From Rattus norvegicus (lineage: Eukaryota > Chordata > Mammalia > Rodentia > Muridae), in NCBI RefSeq assembly GCF_036323735.1, contig NC_086031.1, forward strand, positions 46,055,725-46,119,724: a stretch of 64,000 bases of DNA. The letters are read 5' to 3'. This document shows positions 34,570 to 45,178 of the stretch, piece after piece. A model generated the notes under the pieces. The model had not been told where the DNA came from. It searched no databases and saw only the letters and a program-made list of their open reading frames with translations. Numbering within the stretch: the first letter of the stretch is position 1; each line of letters starts with the position of its first letter. Position numbers and translations under genes: made by a program.

Positions 34570-34632
34570 CATGAACCCAGAGCATTGAACAATGAGCACA
34601 CACTCTACCACTGAGCTGAATTCCTAGCCTGC
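34570..34632 (-). repeat. Old ID-related fragment (antisense)
   Basis: 'acactctaccactgagctga' is the antisense ID A-box region. The rest is decayed. Confidence 0.6.
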
Positions 34633-34650
34633 GGGTAATTTTACACATTT

Positions 34651-34658
34651 TAAAAAAG

Positions 34659-34691
<33 letters not shown>

Positions 34692-34923
34692 TACACACAT
34701 ACATATACATATATGTATATACATACACATATGTGTGTGTGTATATGTGTGTGTGTGTTTGTGTGTGTGTGTGTATCCTGTAGCTGTCTTCAGACACACC
34801 AGAAGAGGGCATCAGATCCCATTACAAATGGTTGTGAGCCACCACGTGGTTACTAGGATTTGAACTCGGGTCCTCTGGAAAATCAGTCAGTGCTCTTAAC
34901 CGCTGAGCCCTCCCTCCAGCCCC
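34651..34923 (-). repeat. B2 SINE (antisense) with expanded (TA)/(TG) tail
   Basis: Flanked by 'aattttacacattt' at 34637-34650 and 34924-34937. The tail region has grown into about 110 bp of TA, TACA and TGTG repeats (34662-34775), so a microsatellite was born from a SINE tail. Confidence 0.95.
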
Positions 34924-35129
34924 AATTTTACACATTTCTATTGCGCTTGCATTTTAGCTGTGACCCCACATGTGAGGGCATGTGTGGACACAGCATTTGT
35001 GATGCCATATCAATGTTCCCAAAGTTCCAAACAGTGGAGTATTTTGAATCTTCAGTTTAGGGATGCTTACCTGGTAGAGAATAATCTTGAATATAAAATA
35101 TGGATTTTGTTACACTAATATGCCTATAG

Positions 35130-35205
35130 GATTAGGGGTTTCAGCTCAGTAATAGAACACTCATGTGGGAGGTCCTGGGTTCATCACCAGCACTGCAAAA
35201 CACAG
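35130..35205 (+). repeat. Old ID-related SINE
   Basis: 'tttcagctcagtaatagaac' and 'ggtcctgggttcatcaccag' preserve the sense ID order. An A-rich tail follows. Confidence 0.65.
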
Positions 35206-35703
35206 CAAACAAAAATTCATACTGCCTATATAGGACTTATTGTTCCAATTCCATGTATGTGTTACATATGTGTGGGTGAGTATTTGTGGTATCTGCAGAG
35301 GTACATAGCTGTACAATCGGTGACATACATGAAAAGGCCCCATTTGGACAGGGTCTCTTACAACAACCTAGAAGCCTTTTCCAGTAGGCTGGTACCATTG
35401 AGCTCGCAGAATCTACCTGTCTTTGCTCCCAGCCCCTAATGCTGGGATTATAGGACTCATACAGGCTCATAAAGGACTCATAGGATTCATACAGGACTCC
35501 CTAGGCTTCTGTGCTACAGTGTATCTATAATTTTGCATGTGGTATTAGGAATAAACCCAAAGCCTGTGACCTGCTAAGTACCACTGAGTTATAGAATGAA
35601 GTGGGACTTGGGAAACCCTGTTTCAGTCTCTTCAGTCCCTGGAGTCACTGGAGCACCAGACCACTATTATTACTACATCCATTAACTGTGCATGTATGTG
35701 TTG

Positions 35704-35760
35704 TGTCTCCGTGTGTGTGTCTCCGTGTGTGTGTATGTGCGCGCGTGCGCGTGCGCCTGC
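35704..35760. repeat. (GT)/(GC) alternating tract
   Basis: GTGT units pass into TGCGCGCGTGCGCGTGCGCC at about 35736-35757. It is strictly alternating purine-pyrimidine over about 30 bp. Confidence 0.93.
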
Positions 35761-35830
35761 GTTTGGATACCTTGTGTGAGGATGCATACAGAGGTCAGAG
35801 GTCAACACTGGGTTCTGTTGCTCATCTTAG

Positions 35831-36212
35831 GTTTTTTTGTAAATGTTTTATTTAAGGTTGGAGAGATGGCTTAGCGGTCAAGAGCACTGACTGCTCTTCC
35901 AGAGGTCCTGAGTTCAATTCCCAGCAACCACATGGTGGCTCACAACCATCTGTAATGAGATCTGATGTCCTCTTCTGGTGCATCTAAACATAGCTACAGT
36001 GTACTCATATAAATAAAGTAAATAAATCTTTAAATGTTTTATTTATTTATCATGTACAGTGTTCTGTACTGCATATATGCCTGTATGCCAGAAGAGGGCG
36101 CCAAGATCCCACTACAGATGGTTGTGAGCCACCATGTGGTTGCTGGGAATTGAACTCAGGACCTCTGGAAGAGCAGTCAGTGCTCTTAACCGCTGAGCCA
36201 TCTCTCCAGTCC
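35831..36212 (-). repeat. B2 SINE (antisense) split by a sense B2
   Basis: The tail complement is at 35831-35854 and the body at 36031-36212. The tail was the landing site for the sense B2 at 35855-36030. Confidence 0.9.
35855..36030 (+). repeat. B2 SINE with 15-bp TSD, nested
   Basis: Flanked by 'taaatgttttattta' at 35840-35854 and 36031-36045. It is complete and in opposite orientation to the B2 it entered. Confidence 0.96.
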
Positions 36213-36224
36213 ATATTGTCACAT

Positions 36225-36400
36225 TTTTATTTATTTAGTATGTGTATGTGTGCCATGAGCCTGCAGTGCCCAGTGTCAGGTCTCCTGGACCTGGAATCGC
36301 AGGTGGCTGAGAACTACCTGATGGAAAGTACTGAGAACTACACTTGTTTCCTTCAGGAAGAGCATCGAGCGCTCCTAACAACCGAGCCATTTCTCCAGTC
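36225..36400 (-). repeat. B3-type SINE (antisense)
   Basis: 'cagtgtcaggtctcctggac', 'cttcaggaagagcatcgagc' and 'ccgagccatttctccagtcc' give an antisense B3/B2 order. Confidence 0.82.
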
Positions 36401-36415
36401 CCTGTATTCCTTCTT

Positions 36416-36534
36416 TTTTTTCTTTTTTTCTTTTTTTTTTCTTTTTTTGGGGCTGGGACCGAACCCAGGGCCTTGCGCTTCCTAGGCAAGCACTCTACCA
36501 CTGAGCTAAATCCCCAGCCCCCCCCCCCCCCCCG
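36416..36534 (-). repeat. ID SINE (antisense) with TSD and C16 run
   Basis: Flanked by 'gtattccttctt' at 36404-36415 and 36535-36546. The 5' end of the ID carries a run of about 16 C at 36518-36533, unlike other ID copies here, through slippage or a sequence error. Confidence 0.93.
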
Positions 36535-36654
36535 GTATTCCTTCTTAACTGGAAATTTCATACATACATATAATGCGTGTTGACCAAATCTACCTGTATT
36601 GCTCTCCCATTCATTCCCTTCTCCCTTACTATCTTTTCCTGCCAATCTCATGTG

Positions 36655-36838
36655 CTTTTTTTTTTTTAAGATTTATTTTATGTATATGAGTACACTGTTG
36701 CTCTCTCTTCAGACACACCAGAAGAGGGCATCAGATCCCATTGCAGATGGTTGTGAGCCACCATGTGGTTGCTAGAATTGAACTCAGGACCTCTGGAAGA
36801 GCAGTTAGTGCTCTTAACCTCTGAGCCATCTCCCCAGC
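36655..36838 (-). repeat. B2 SINE (antisense)
   Basis: A full body from poly(T) to 'gagccatctccccagctc'. A CA/CT tract follows directly at 36839-36864. Confidence 0.92.
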
Positions 36839-37214
36839 TCACACACACACACTCTCTCTCTCTTTTTACCACACTGGGTTCACTAAGTGCTTTTTTTATG
36901 TATACAGGTGTAGGACCATCTACAAAAGTATGGAAGCTTTTGAGGGTCATACCACTGAAAAAAACGTAACTTTCTCCTCTCAGAAGTCATATATCTTCTC
37001 AGCCAGGGGTAGAATGTTATGAGTCCCTTGTTCGTGCTGAGGTTTTGCCTGGTTTGATCTTACGCAATGGCTCTGCCATGTCCAGCAAATGTTTTGAATC
37101 AGATGCCTGATACTTCTGACCCTTACAGTCTTTTTACTTCATCTTCAAAAATGATCCCTGAGAGTACCTTGGAAAGCGAAAGGTGTGAGCACTCCACAGT
37201 GTCACGAGTGCCTG

Positions 37215-37215
37215 C

Positions 37216-37258
<43 letters not shown>

Positions 37259-37288
37259 TGTGTGTCTGTGTGTCTGTGTGTCTGTGTT
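37215..37288. repeat. (GT)n with TGTC variants
   Basis: About 20 GT units, then four GTGTGTCT-type units. Confidence 0.96.
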
Positions 37289-37398
37289 TTGGGACAGGCC
37301 CTAACTATGTAGTCCTGGCTAGCCTGGAACTCATGGAGATACCCCTGCCTCTGCCTCCTGAGGGCTGGGGTTAAGGGTGTGTGCCACCTGGCTTGTGT
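37288..37398 (-). repeat. B1 SINE (antisense)
   Basis: 'gggacaggccctaactatgt', 'ctagcctggaactcatggag' and 'gtgtgtgccacctggctt'. Confidence 0.8.
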
Positions 37399-37659
37399 GC
37401 ATTCTTTTTAGTGTCATGCTTAGAAGAGGGTCTGAAAGCAAAGCATCAAAGTATTTATTGACAGTGATTAATTATGGGGATTTAGCACACGAGTAATCGT
37501 GAATTTTGTTTTCTTCTTTCTCCCTCCCCCACCCCGTTTCTTAGACAAGGGCTCATGCATCCTGGGTGTTTCTTGAATTTCTTTTGTGAAGGGTGACCTT
37601 GAGCTCCTGATCGTCTTCATTCTACCCCTTAAGTGCTGTGACCGTGGGCTGTGCCATCA

Positions 37660-37737
37660 TGCCAGCTCTTGTGATACCAGGCTTCGCTCTCCCTATCCAG
37701 TAACTCTACCAACTGAGCTGCAACCCAGGCTTGCGTT
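37660..37737 (-). repeat. Old ID/B4-like fragment (antisense)
   Basis: 'ctctaccaactgagctgcaa' preserves the antisense ID core. The rest is decayed. Confidence 0.5.
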
Positions 37738-37739
37738 TG

Positions 37740-38435
37740 CTCCTTTTTTTTTTAAACGTACCTATGTTGCTTCTAACAGTCAGGTAATGACCATGCCCCT
37801 CAGCCTGCACTGCTACACAGGGCCTTGACCATGTTGAGTAGAAACCCCTGCTTGCTTCCCAGCCTTCCCTTTTATCTCCACAAGGGAAGTCTTGCAATTT
37901 CTGGGCAGAGACTTTGGTGCTTCTCCCTGGTTCTGCAGAAATGCGCTCAGCCCTAGGGTCTGACTCCAATGTTACCACCATCCAACCAAGTCAGTATCTC
38001 CTTTGTGTCAGGGTAGCCACCTGTTTCCTGCTGGCCTGGATTCCTCCGCTGTGTGGATCTGGTAGTGTGACTCACTGTGCTGCCCGGTGCGGGCCCGGCC
38101 CTGGCTCAGAACACGGATAAGCATTCCCACAGCGGGCGTGGCTCCAGACCCTACTGCTGCCACTACCTTCTGACAGACCAGCAGACTGGGCGAGGTAAGA
38201 GTGGTGAAGCTGGCCGGAAATCCTCTGACACTTCCGTGTCTCCTTTCTGTCGTTGTCTAGGGTGCAGCCTTGGTGTTCTGCCATATGTGGTTGGGGCTCT
38301 CTACCCGATGACATTTTCGTTTTGGTGGTGGAAGGGGGTGGTGAATCTAAGACCTTTTTGTGCGGGAAGCATTTTGTGTGGGAAGTCGTCTACCCCTGGG
38401 TTACCCCAATCCTTCCTATAAAGACTGACATTAAA
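37740..38435. other. Intergenic block, unique
   Basis: No repeat or gene recognised. GC-richer than its surroundings. Confidence 0.4.
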
Positions 38436-38682
38436 AAGACTGCCTTTTCCTCTTCCCTTCCTCTCCTCTTCCTTCTCTCCAGGGTTTCTAGTAGCCTAGG
38501 CTGGCCTTAAACTCCTGATTCTCATGTTCCACTTCCCAAAGTGCTAGAATTTCAGGCACCCACTGTGATGTCTTGCTGCCTGACTCCCTCCCTTCCCCTT
38601 CTTTCTTCTCCCTTCCCCTCTCCTGCCTTCTCTCCTCCTTCTACCCATCCCTTCTTCCCACCCGCTTTCTTCCAGGGATGGA
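38436..38682. repeat. Pyrimidine-rich tract with B1 fragment
   Basis: CT-rich runs at about 38440-38482 and 38585-38680 flank an antisense B1 piece at about 38483-38566 ('ctaggctggccttaaactcc'). Confidence 0.75.
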
Positions 38683-39305
38683 TGTCAGGTCCATTCATGT
38701 TCCACAGTAGATGCCACTCTTCTTCCCATGGCCAAAGATGAGGGGGAGAGGCTCTCCAAAAATGGCTGGCCCGCCATTTAAGACTAAGTCATAACGTTTG
38801 CCCCAGAGACTTCTGTATCCCTCCCAGGAACCTTCCCAGCCCCTACAGAGCAGAAGAGAGGAGGCCTGAGTCCCACCCAGGTGAAGCACCTCTGTGGAGG
38901 AGGGTGACTGTTGCTGCCACTTGGATTGATACAGGACAGAGCAGGCAGAGGATTCCGTTCCTTCCCTCGGTCCTCAGGTGCAAAGATCCAGGGATCCACA
39001 ATCTGTATGTCTGTCTTCTTCTATGCCCCACCTTCCATGCCCTGAGCCTAAGGAGGCAGAAGCCTGGCTTAAGAGACAATGGTGGAAACGCTGTCTAATG
39101 CAGCCAGCACTGCCTCCTGGTCCCTCTTCACAGAGAGGTTTAGCAAGAGGAGAGAGCCCCAGCCTGCGAACTCTGATCCCTGGCTTTCTTCATGTCCGTT
39201 ACTTGCAACCAGGGCAGCAAGGACTAACCTTGTGTGTGCCAAGGACACAAGCAGAGACTCTAGACTATTTTAGATCCCCCTACACTCAACATCTTTCCAT
39301 CAATA
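38683..39305. other. Intergenic block, unique
   Basis: No repeat or conserved frame recognised. The short open frames on both strands show no family signature. Confidence 0.4.
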
Positions 39306-39309
39306 GGCA

Positions 39310-39478
39310 ATCGTGACTAACATTTACCGATTCCTTAATGCGTGCCAAGCCTTTTCTCTGTTGGGAAGTGAGAACGTTTACCATGTTTTACACATAAGGT
39401 GCTGAGGCCCAGGGTGGCTCAGTTAGTAAGTTGACCAGTAAGTATATGAACTCTATGCTCTTAACCCATGAAGTTGTC
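39310..39478 (-). repeat. MIR SINE (antisense)
   Basis: 'tgcgtgccaagcc', 'gtgctgaggcccagggtggc' and 'agttgaccagtaagtatatg' give an antisense MIR order. Confidence 0.65.
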
Positions 39479-39479
39479 C

Positions 39480-40300
39480 TTCTAGGGTTAGGCTGTGTAC
39501 TTCAGGGTCTCGAAAAACAACCTAACACTCTGAACCTTGTCTCTGCTCAACGTCATCCTATCTGTACCTCAGGTCATGATTCTGAGACCTGACCATTCAC
39601 GCAACACCCAGCTCTCAACTCCCCATACTGAGCCTTCCGGGAGCCCTCTGGTGGTATTTCTCAAAACATATGAGAAAACTCTTCTAGTTCATTCGGAGAC
39701 TGCTGCCTGCCCACTTTGCAGAATTCCACAGGGGTGCTTATGGTGGGGCAAGCTTATCCCATTAAAGGTGTGAAGGACTGGGGCCCAGCAAGGCTCAGTC
39801 ACCCAAGATTGCAGAGTGTCCAAGCAGGGCTCAGACATAGAATTCCCATGTTGGCTTTCGATAACTCCATAGTTGCAGAGTTCCCTGGAACTGTGAAGTC
39901 TGGGGTCTGTGGAGATGCTTAATCCTCATCAACACCCCAAAGCTATTCCATTCCTGGTTCTTCTTCTTCTCGAGCTTCCATTTATTTTGGAATTGCCAGG
40001 GGAGACATCTTTAACAAAAGAGTTATAGCCCCCCTCCCCGTGATTCTGTCGCTGGGAACCCAAGGTGAGCCCCAGGGCTGTAAATCCGTAGCATACCCTC
40101 AGACGATGTGAGGCAGGAATGTTTTGCACACTTGGTTCTGAAACATCTGTTCCCAGGCTTTGCAGAGGCTCTGGTCTCCAAGTTCTCCCTCACGGTGGGA
40201 CCCTATGAGTGAAGGTCCCTTCAGTCTTGATTTTGCTGTGCAGGCATCTTTCTTGGGGGCGGGGGCTGAAATGACCAGTTCTCCTTGCGCACTGAGGATG
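39480..40300. other. Intergenic block, mostly unique
   Basis: A weak MIR-like stretch lies at about 39660-39850 ('ggctcagtcacccaagattg'). Otherwise nothing recognisable. Confidence 0.4.
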
Positions 40301-40304
40301 CCTT

Positions 40305-40650
40305 AAGGCTTGAACTGCTGTGATGAAACACGGTGACCAAAAGCAACTTGGGAAGGAAAGGGTTTATTTCAGCTTACAACTTAAGTCACACCCCGGCACT
40401 GAGGGAAGTCAGGGCAGGAACCAAAGCAGAAACCACAAGAAAATGTATTGTCTTGCTCAGTTTGCTTTCTTATACACTCCAGGACAACTTGCCCAGACAT
40501 GGCCCAGTGGGCTGGACCCTTCCACATCAATCAAAATAAATGCCCAGCAAGCTTGCCTGCGGGCCAATCTGATGTGTGTTGGGGGCAGTTCTTCAATTGA
40601 GATTTCCTGTTCCTAGATATGTCTAGGTTTGTGTCAAATTGGGGTCGAAC
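40305..40650 (-). mobile_element. MaLR-type LTR (antisense), diverged
   Basis: 'gaactgctgtgatgaaacac', 'aaagggtttatttcagctta' and 'cccagtgggctggacccttc' follow the antisense MT-type LTR order. The tttatt is the antisense poly(A) signal. Confidence 0.65.
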
Positions 40651-41980
40651 TGGCACAGAGAACCAAATGCTTCTCCTGGGTCACCCTCTCTGAGCAAAGG
40701 TCCTGAGAGCTAACAGCAATCTGCCTGTTCTCTGACCAGGCTGTGCTTTCTGGCTATGATCTGAAAAAAAAAGATGCCCCAAGCAGTTTCTTACCTTGGG
40801 ATGCAATCACTTCAGAATCATCCTTATGGATTGTCACAGTGCGTCACAGTGATCTCTGCCCTGACCCAGGGCTGGGGAACAGAGCCCAGAAGCCTTGCAC
40901 ACTATGCCAACATCAAACTGTGTCTTATGTACTGGAACTTGGAATAACTTTGCAGTGTCGCAGTCTTGGGTTCAAACCTTTCTCTGGGGGTGGGAGGGCA
41001 GGGTGGGGACAGCCATGAACCGGTTAACAGCAGTGTGCGTTACTCACCCACTGGCAAGCACTGAGCTGCTTCAAAACAATCCTGAATTTCCATTTCCTCT
41101 GGGATGGGCTCAGTGGAGTTTTTGAAGGTGACCAGACCTTTCCCATCCTCAGGTTAGGGGTCAGGATCTGTGAACAAAACACAATGCAATTCCGGCTCTC
41201 CTGATGTCCCCAGCTGTGCACTATCTGCCCCCCAACTCCCTGCCAGATCTCCTCCGTTTCCCATTTCCAAGCCCCTCATGGGCTTCAGGCCCAGCCTGGG
41301 AGACCCCTTGGGCCAATCCTTGGTCCGTCAAGGTCCTGGGAACCTTTGACTTTGAAGCTGGTCTTTGGGAATTCCAGAGTCTCCATTATTGTCCTTCTGG
41401 ACTCCTGAAGCCCAGCCAACCCAAAGGAATGGCAGAACTTTTGAAAGCCTCAGCATTCATAATGGGCCATTCCTTTCCAGAAATGGTCCCCCAACTCTGC
41501 TGAGAGCCTGCCAGGAGACTTGGTGACAGCCTGCTCTTGGCACACACAATAGACTCGGGTCAGAACAACGTGGAGGGGAGAAAACATCCATCTGTCGCTA
41601 GGCTGCCCTCCTCCTGGCATGCCCCTCACCACGTGGCCAACTCTGGGCTCCCAGAGAGGGAGGGGTGCATTGGGGGCTGGAGGCAGCTGTGGCAGCAAGC
41701 AGGAGAGGCGAAGGCTGGATGCACGGTTAACTTCCCCAGTTTGACAGCACTCTGAACAGATGTGTGAGTCAGATTAGAAGTCAAATCTACTTATACTGGC
41801 TCCCCTGCCACTTCCCCCAGGGCCACTGCTCACAGCCATGACACTGGATAGGATTAAAACCTAAGCTGGCAGATGAAATAGTTCTAAGGTATATGACCGA
41901 GGAAAACAGGACTCTGCTGGTCGATGCTCCTGGGGGTCTTGCTTAATTCACTGTGTGCCTTAAAAAGATGAATGCACTCA
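40651..41980. other. Intergenic block, unique
   Basis: Apart from an ID-like antisense word at about 40865-40910, I see no repeats and no gene over 1.3 kb. It is a candidate for conserved noncoding sequence. Confidence 0.4.
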
Positions 41981-41984
41981 TTTT

Positions 41985-42112
41985 AATAAAAATGAGAGCC
42001 CACACCTTTAATCTCAGCACTCAGGAGGCAGAGACAGGTGGATATCCATGTAATTCTAGCATTTAGAGGTATAGGCCTGCTGCTGGCAGATCCAGACTGG
42101 CTGGGACTCTAG
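41985..42112 (+). repeat. B1 SINE, rearranged 3' half
   Basis: 'acacctttaatctcagcact' and 'caggaggcagagacaggtgg' are sense B1. The second half is decayed. Confidence 0.78.
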
Positions 42113-42454
42113 CTAGTGGATTCCCTCACCAAGTAGTGTGATAGGTGACTGAAGGGGGCGTGGCGGGTAGAGTCAGACTAGGAGTTGAACTGGCTGCCTT
42201 CCTCAGGAACCTGCTGTGACTCTTAGAGTCAGTGGTGCCCTACAGAATTCTCTCTCTTCACTGGTCTCCCAGTCTGCTTGAACCTTCTTAGGGACCCAGT
42301 GCTCACTCCCTCAGAAGGTAGCCAGGCTACACTGAGTAACCTGTGACCCGATGCTATTTATCATACATTCCTTTCCTACGTTTACTTCAGCCACATTTAA
42401 AGTGCTGGGAAAATAAAAGCAAGACAAATAAACAAACACCACCCCCCCCCCCCA

Positions 42455-42632
42455 GGGCTGGCAAGATGGCTCATTGGTTAAGACTATGGCTGTCTTCCCA
42501 TAGGATCCAAGTTGCAGTCCTAGTACCTGCATGGCAGCTCTAGTTCCAGGGGACCTGATGCCCTCTTCCACATGAACTTGACATATATGCAGGCAAAACA
42601 CTCATACGCATAAAACAGAATTTAAGTAAAAG
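42455..42632 (+). repeat. B3/B2-type SINE preceded by C12
   Basis: A C run at 42442-42453 leads into 'agggctggcaagatggctca'. The body is diverged and the tail A-rich. Confidence 0.82.
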
Positions 42633-42904
42633 CCCTCTCAGCTAGTTGTCCTTTGAAGTCTCGCTAGGTGTTTTCAAAAACACTACTTAATACCTTCTTA
42701 CTGACGGAGGACGAAAGAACACTAAACGTGATTTCTAATTTTAAGCCCTGGGCTGGGATCCCTGGGAAGGGAGTAAGCTGGAGTTCCTGGTATAGGAGAA
42801 GGGTAGCAACGTGCATAGAGACGGTGGCAAGCTGCTTCTTCATGGAGTCCTGAATGTGTCGGGCCCCCTGGGAACACCATGAAGAGCTCCATCACTAGGT
42901 TCAT

Positions 42905-43032
42905 TCCACAGAGAGTGAAAGGAAGGCCCAGCAAGGTCATGTGACATGCCCACGGTGACTCGGCTGGGAGCACTGGGGATAGGGATGGGGATTTGAATCT
43001 GTGTACACCCTAGATTTGCAATTCTGTGTCCC
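42905..43032 (-). repeat. MIR-like SINE (antisense)
   Basis: 'aggcccagcaaggtcatgtg' and 'gggatttgaatctgtgtaca' fit antisense MIR. It is decayed. Confidence 0.5.
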
Positions 43033-43254
43033 ATAAGTCCTCTTCAAGGGAACACACAGGCGTTACCAAAAATGACTGCTGCATCTGAAAGGTTGTGGGA
43101 TCGGGGAAGAGCCCAGGGCTTCACACATGCTAAGTAATTACTCTATCCGTGATCTACGTCCAGGCCAGGGACTTGGAAAAGAATGACTAATGGATAGGTC
43201 CTCATCCGCTAAGAACGGAAACTTCATGAGAAGAGGCAAAAGCCACATCCTAAA

Positions 43255-43326
43255 GGAGCTTGGAGAGCAGGCCGGACTAAGTCAGAGTCAGGAGCTCGGA
43301 GAGCAGGCCGGACGAAGTTAGAGTCA
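43255..43326. repeat. 36-bp unit tandemly duplicated
   Basis: 43255-43290 and 43291-43326 are head-to-tail copies with three mismatches (for example 'ggagcttggagagcaggccg' against 'ggagctcggagagcaggccg'). Confidence 0.96.
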
Positions 43327-43792
43327 CGTTTATGTTACGCATGGCACCAAGGACAGCCCGGCAGGTAACCGGGAGGGACCTAGGGAGACACTAGGGGAGG
43401 AGGGGGCACTGGATGCTAAATTTCCAGTCCAGCAGGGAGTAGGGGCACATGTTCTCCTGTTTGGCTCTGGCTGTGCAGCCCGAGTCTACTAGGTCATCTG
43501 CAGACATCACCAGGAAGTGGACAAGGGTGCTGAAATACTTGACATTTGAGGTTTGGGGATTTGAATCAGGATGAATAGAGGGATACAGCTATTGACTCCT
43601 TCCTTGGGGAAGACACTGGGTTGGGCTATTTATTTATTTATTTTAGAGACAAAGGCTGTGTTGTCCAGACTTGCTCTGAATTTTGAATTTTGCCCCTGCA
43701 CTGTCAAGCAGCTGGCACCGGAACCTGGGCCACTGCACCGGCTGCCATATTGCTGCTGGGATGGTTGTCATCTCCACACCTTCTGGAATAGC

Positions 43793-43910
43793 AGTTCTCC
43801 ACCTGTAGGTCCTGTAGGTCATGACCCGTTTCGGGGGGTTGGGGGGGGGGGCTAACAACCCTTTCATGGGGTTGACTAAGACAGTCACATTACACAGATA
43901 CTAACATTAT
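43793..43910 (+). mobile_element. URR1-like DNA transposon, left half
   Basis: It opens 'gcagttctccacctgtaggt' and continues 'gtcatgacccgtttcggggg' with a G10 run. It is cut at 43910 by an LTR and resumes at 44363. Confidence 0.8.
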
Positions 43911-44362
43911 TGATAAGCTATTTCTCTGCTGGTGAAATAAACCAATTCAAACCAGATTAGATTAGATTAAATGCAGGTTTATTGGGAAGTTGTTCTCTCG
44001 GATGGGGGAGTTCACTGGCTCCAAGGAAGGAAGCCAGGGAAGGGAAGTCAATGGAGAGAGAGGGAGGGAGGGTAGGGGAGGGAGAAAAAGGGCCACCTCG
44101 AGGGGAGGGAGAGAAAAGAGGCTTGAAAGACCAGAGGTTGGGAATAGGAGGAAAAGGAGACTAAAATGTCTGACTTATATAGGAAAGAGCCTCCGGGAGA
44201 AGGGTAGCCCAGCCCGTGGGCTGGAAAGTTCAGGGTATAGGAGCAGGGTGTGCCAGGTAGGGACTGAAGGATGCTGGGAGAACGTGGAGGCCAGGTCTGC
44301 TTTGATATTAAAATCTGCACCTCAGTTCCTTGACCCTGGTCTGAAACCAAAGTTATGCCTCA
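43911..44362 (-). mobile_element. Solo LTR (ERVK-like, tentative) inside URR1
   Basis: 452 bp with TG...CA ends (TGATAAGC... and ...ATGCCTCA in plus). In its own (minus) sense it has a TATATAAG box (about 44173-44181) and an AATAAA signal (43978-43983), with a CT-rich stretch between, a normal LTR promoter-to-poly(A) layout. Flanking 6-mers CATTAT and TAATAT agree at only four positions, so the duplication is degraded or the end is off by a few bases. Confidence 0.75.
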
Positions 44363-44490
44363 TAATATTAGCAATATTAGAGTTACAAAGTAGCAACAAA
44401 AATAACTTTATGGTTGGGGGTCACCACAACATGAGGAACTGCATTAAAGGGTGGCAGCATTGGGAAGGCAGAGAGCCACCGCTCTACAGT
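44363..44490 (+). mobile_element. URR1-like DNA transposon, right half
   Basis: It continues the 43793 copy: 'gtagcaacaaaaataacttt' through 'gggaaggcagagagccaccg'. Together the halves restore the usual ~240-bp length. Confidence 0.82.
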
Positions 44491-45178
44491 CACCTGGGGG
44501 ACAAGCCTCTAGGCACATTAGATGACTTGAGGTGTGGAGACCCAGCCTAAGAGTGAGCATGGGTCCTGGACTGTATAAAAGAGGAAACAAGCCAAGCATA
44601 AACATCCCTCACCAGCTTTGTGACTGGGGATGGGATGTGACCACCTGCTTCAGGCTTCTGCTCTGTCAGACTGGTCCCAGATCTGTGAGCTGAAATATAA
44701 TCTTCTCTTTGCTGATTTTCCTTTGTCTGGGTACTTTAAACGAGGATTAATTGATTACTACTACTACTATTGTGAATTGTATATTGAACTGTGATCTGAA
44801 TTAAATCCTTTCTTCATTGATTTTCCTTTGTCATGGTACTTCTAATAATAATAAGAATAATAATAATTTATTGCTATTGTTGCTGTTATTATTAATAATT
44901 GTGTGAGAAAGATGTGTGGGGTGTGCACTTGTGTGTATCTTTTTTTAAAAGATTTATTTTATTTATTCCATGTATGTAAGTACACTGTTGCTGTCTTCAG
45001 ACATACCTGAAGGGGACATCGGATCCCATTATGGATGGTTGTGAGCCACCATGTGGTTGCTGAGAATTGAACTCAGGACCTCTGGAAGAGCAGTCAGTGC
45101 TCTTAACCACTGAGCCATCTCTCCAGCCCCACTTGTGTGTATCTTATCACTGCCACAGAAATAGAAACTAAGACAGAA
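44491..45178 (+). mobile_element. MaLR-type LTR, B2-interrupted
   Basis: 'acctgggggacaagcctcta' onward, 'ggactgtataaaagaggaaa' (TATA-like) and the terminal 'aaatagaaactaagaca' make an MT-type LTR. A/T-rich trinucleotide repeats (TACTAC, ATAATA at about 44757-44895) and a B2 have expanded it. Confidence 0.65.
44942..45130 (-). repeat. B2 SINE (antisense) with 15-bp TSD
   Basis: Flanked by 'acttgtgtgtatctt' at 44927-44941 and 45131-45145. Confidence 0.96.

Noticed and set aside
43990..44550. 186-codon plus-strand open frame
   Set aside because: It lies across a solo LTR read in antisense and part of a URR1. Not a gene.
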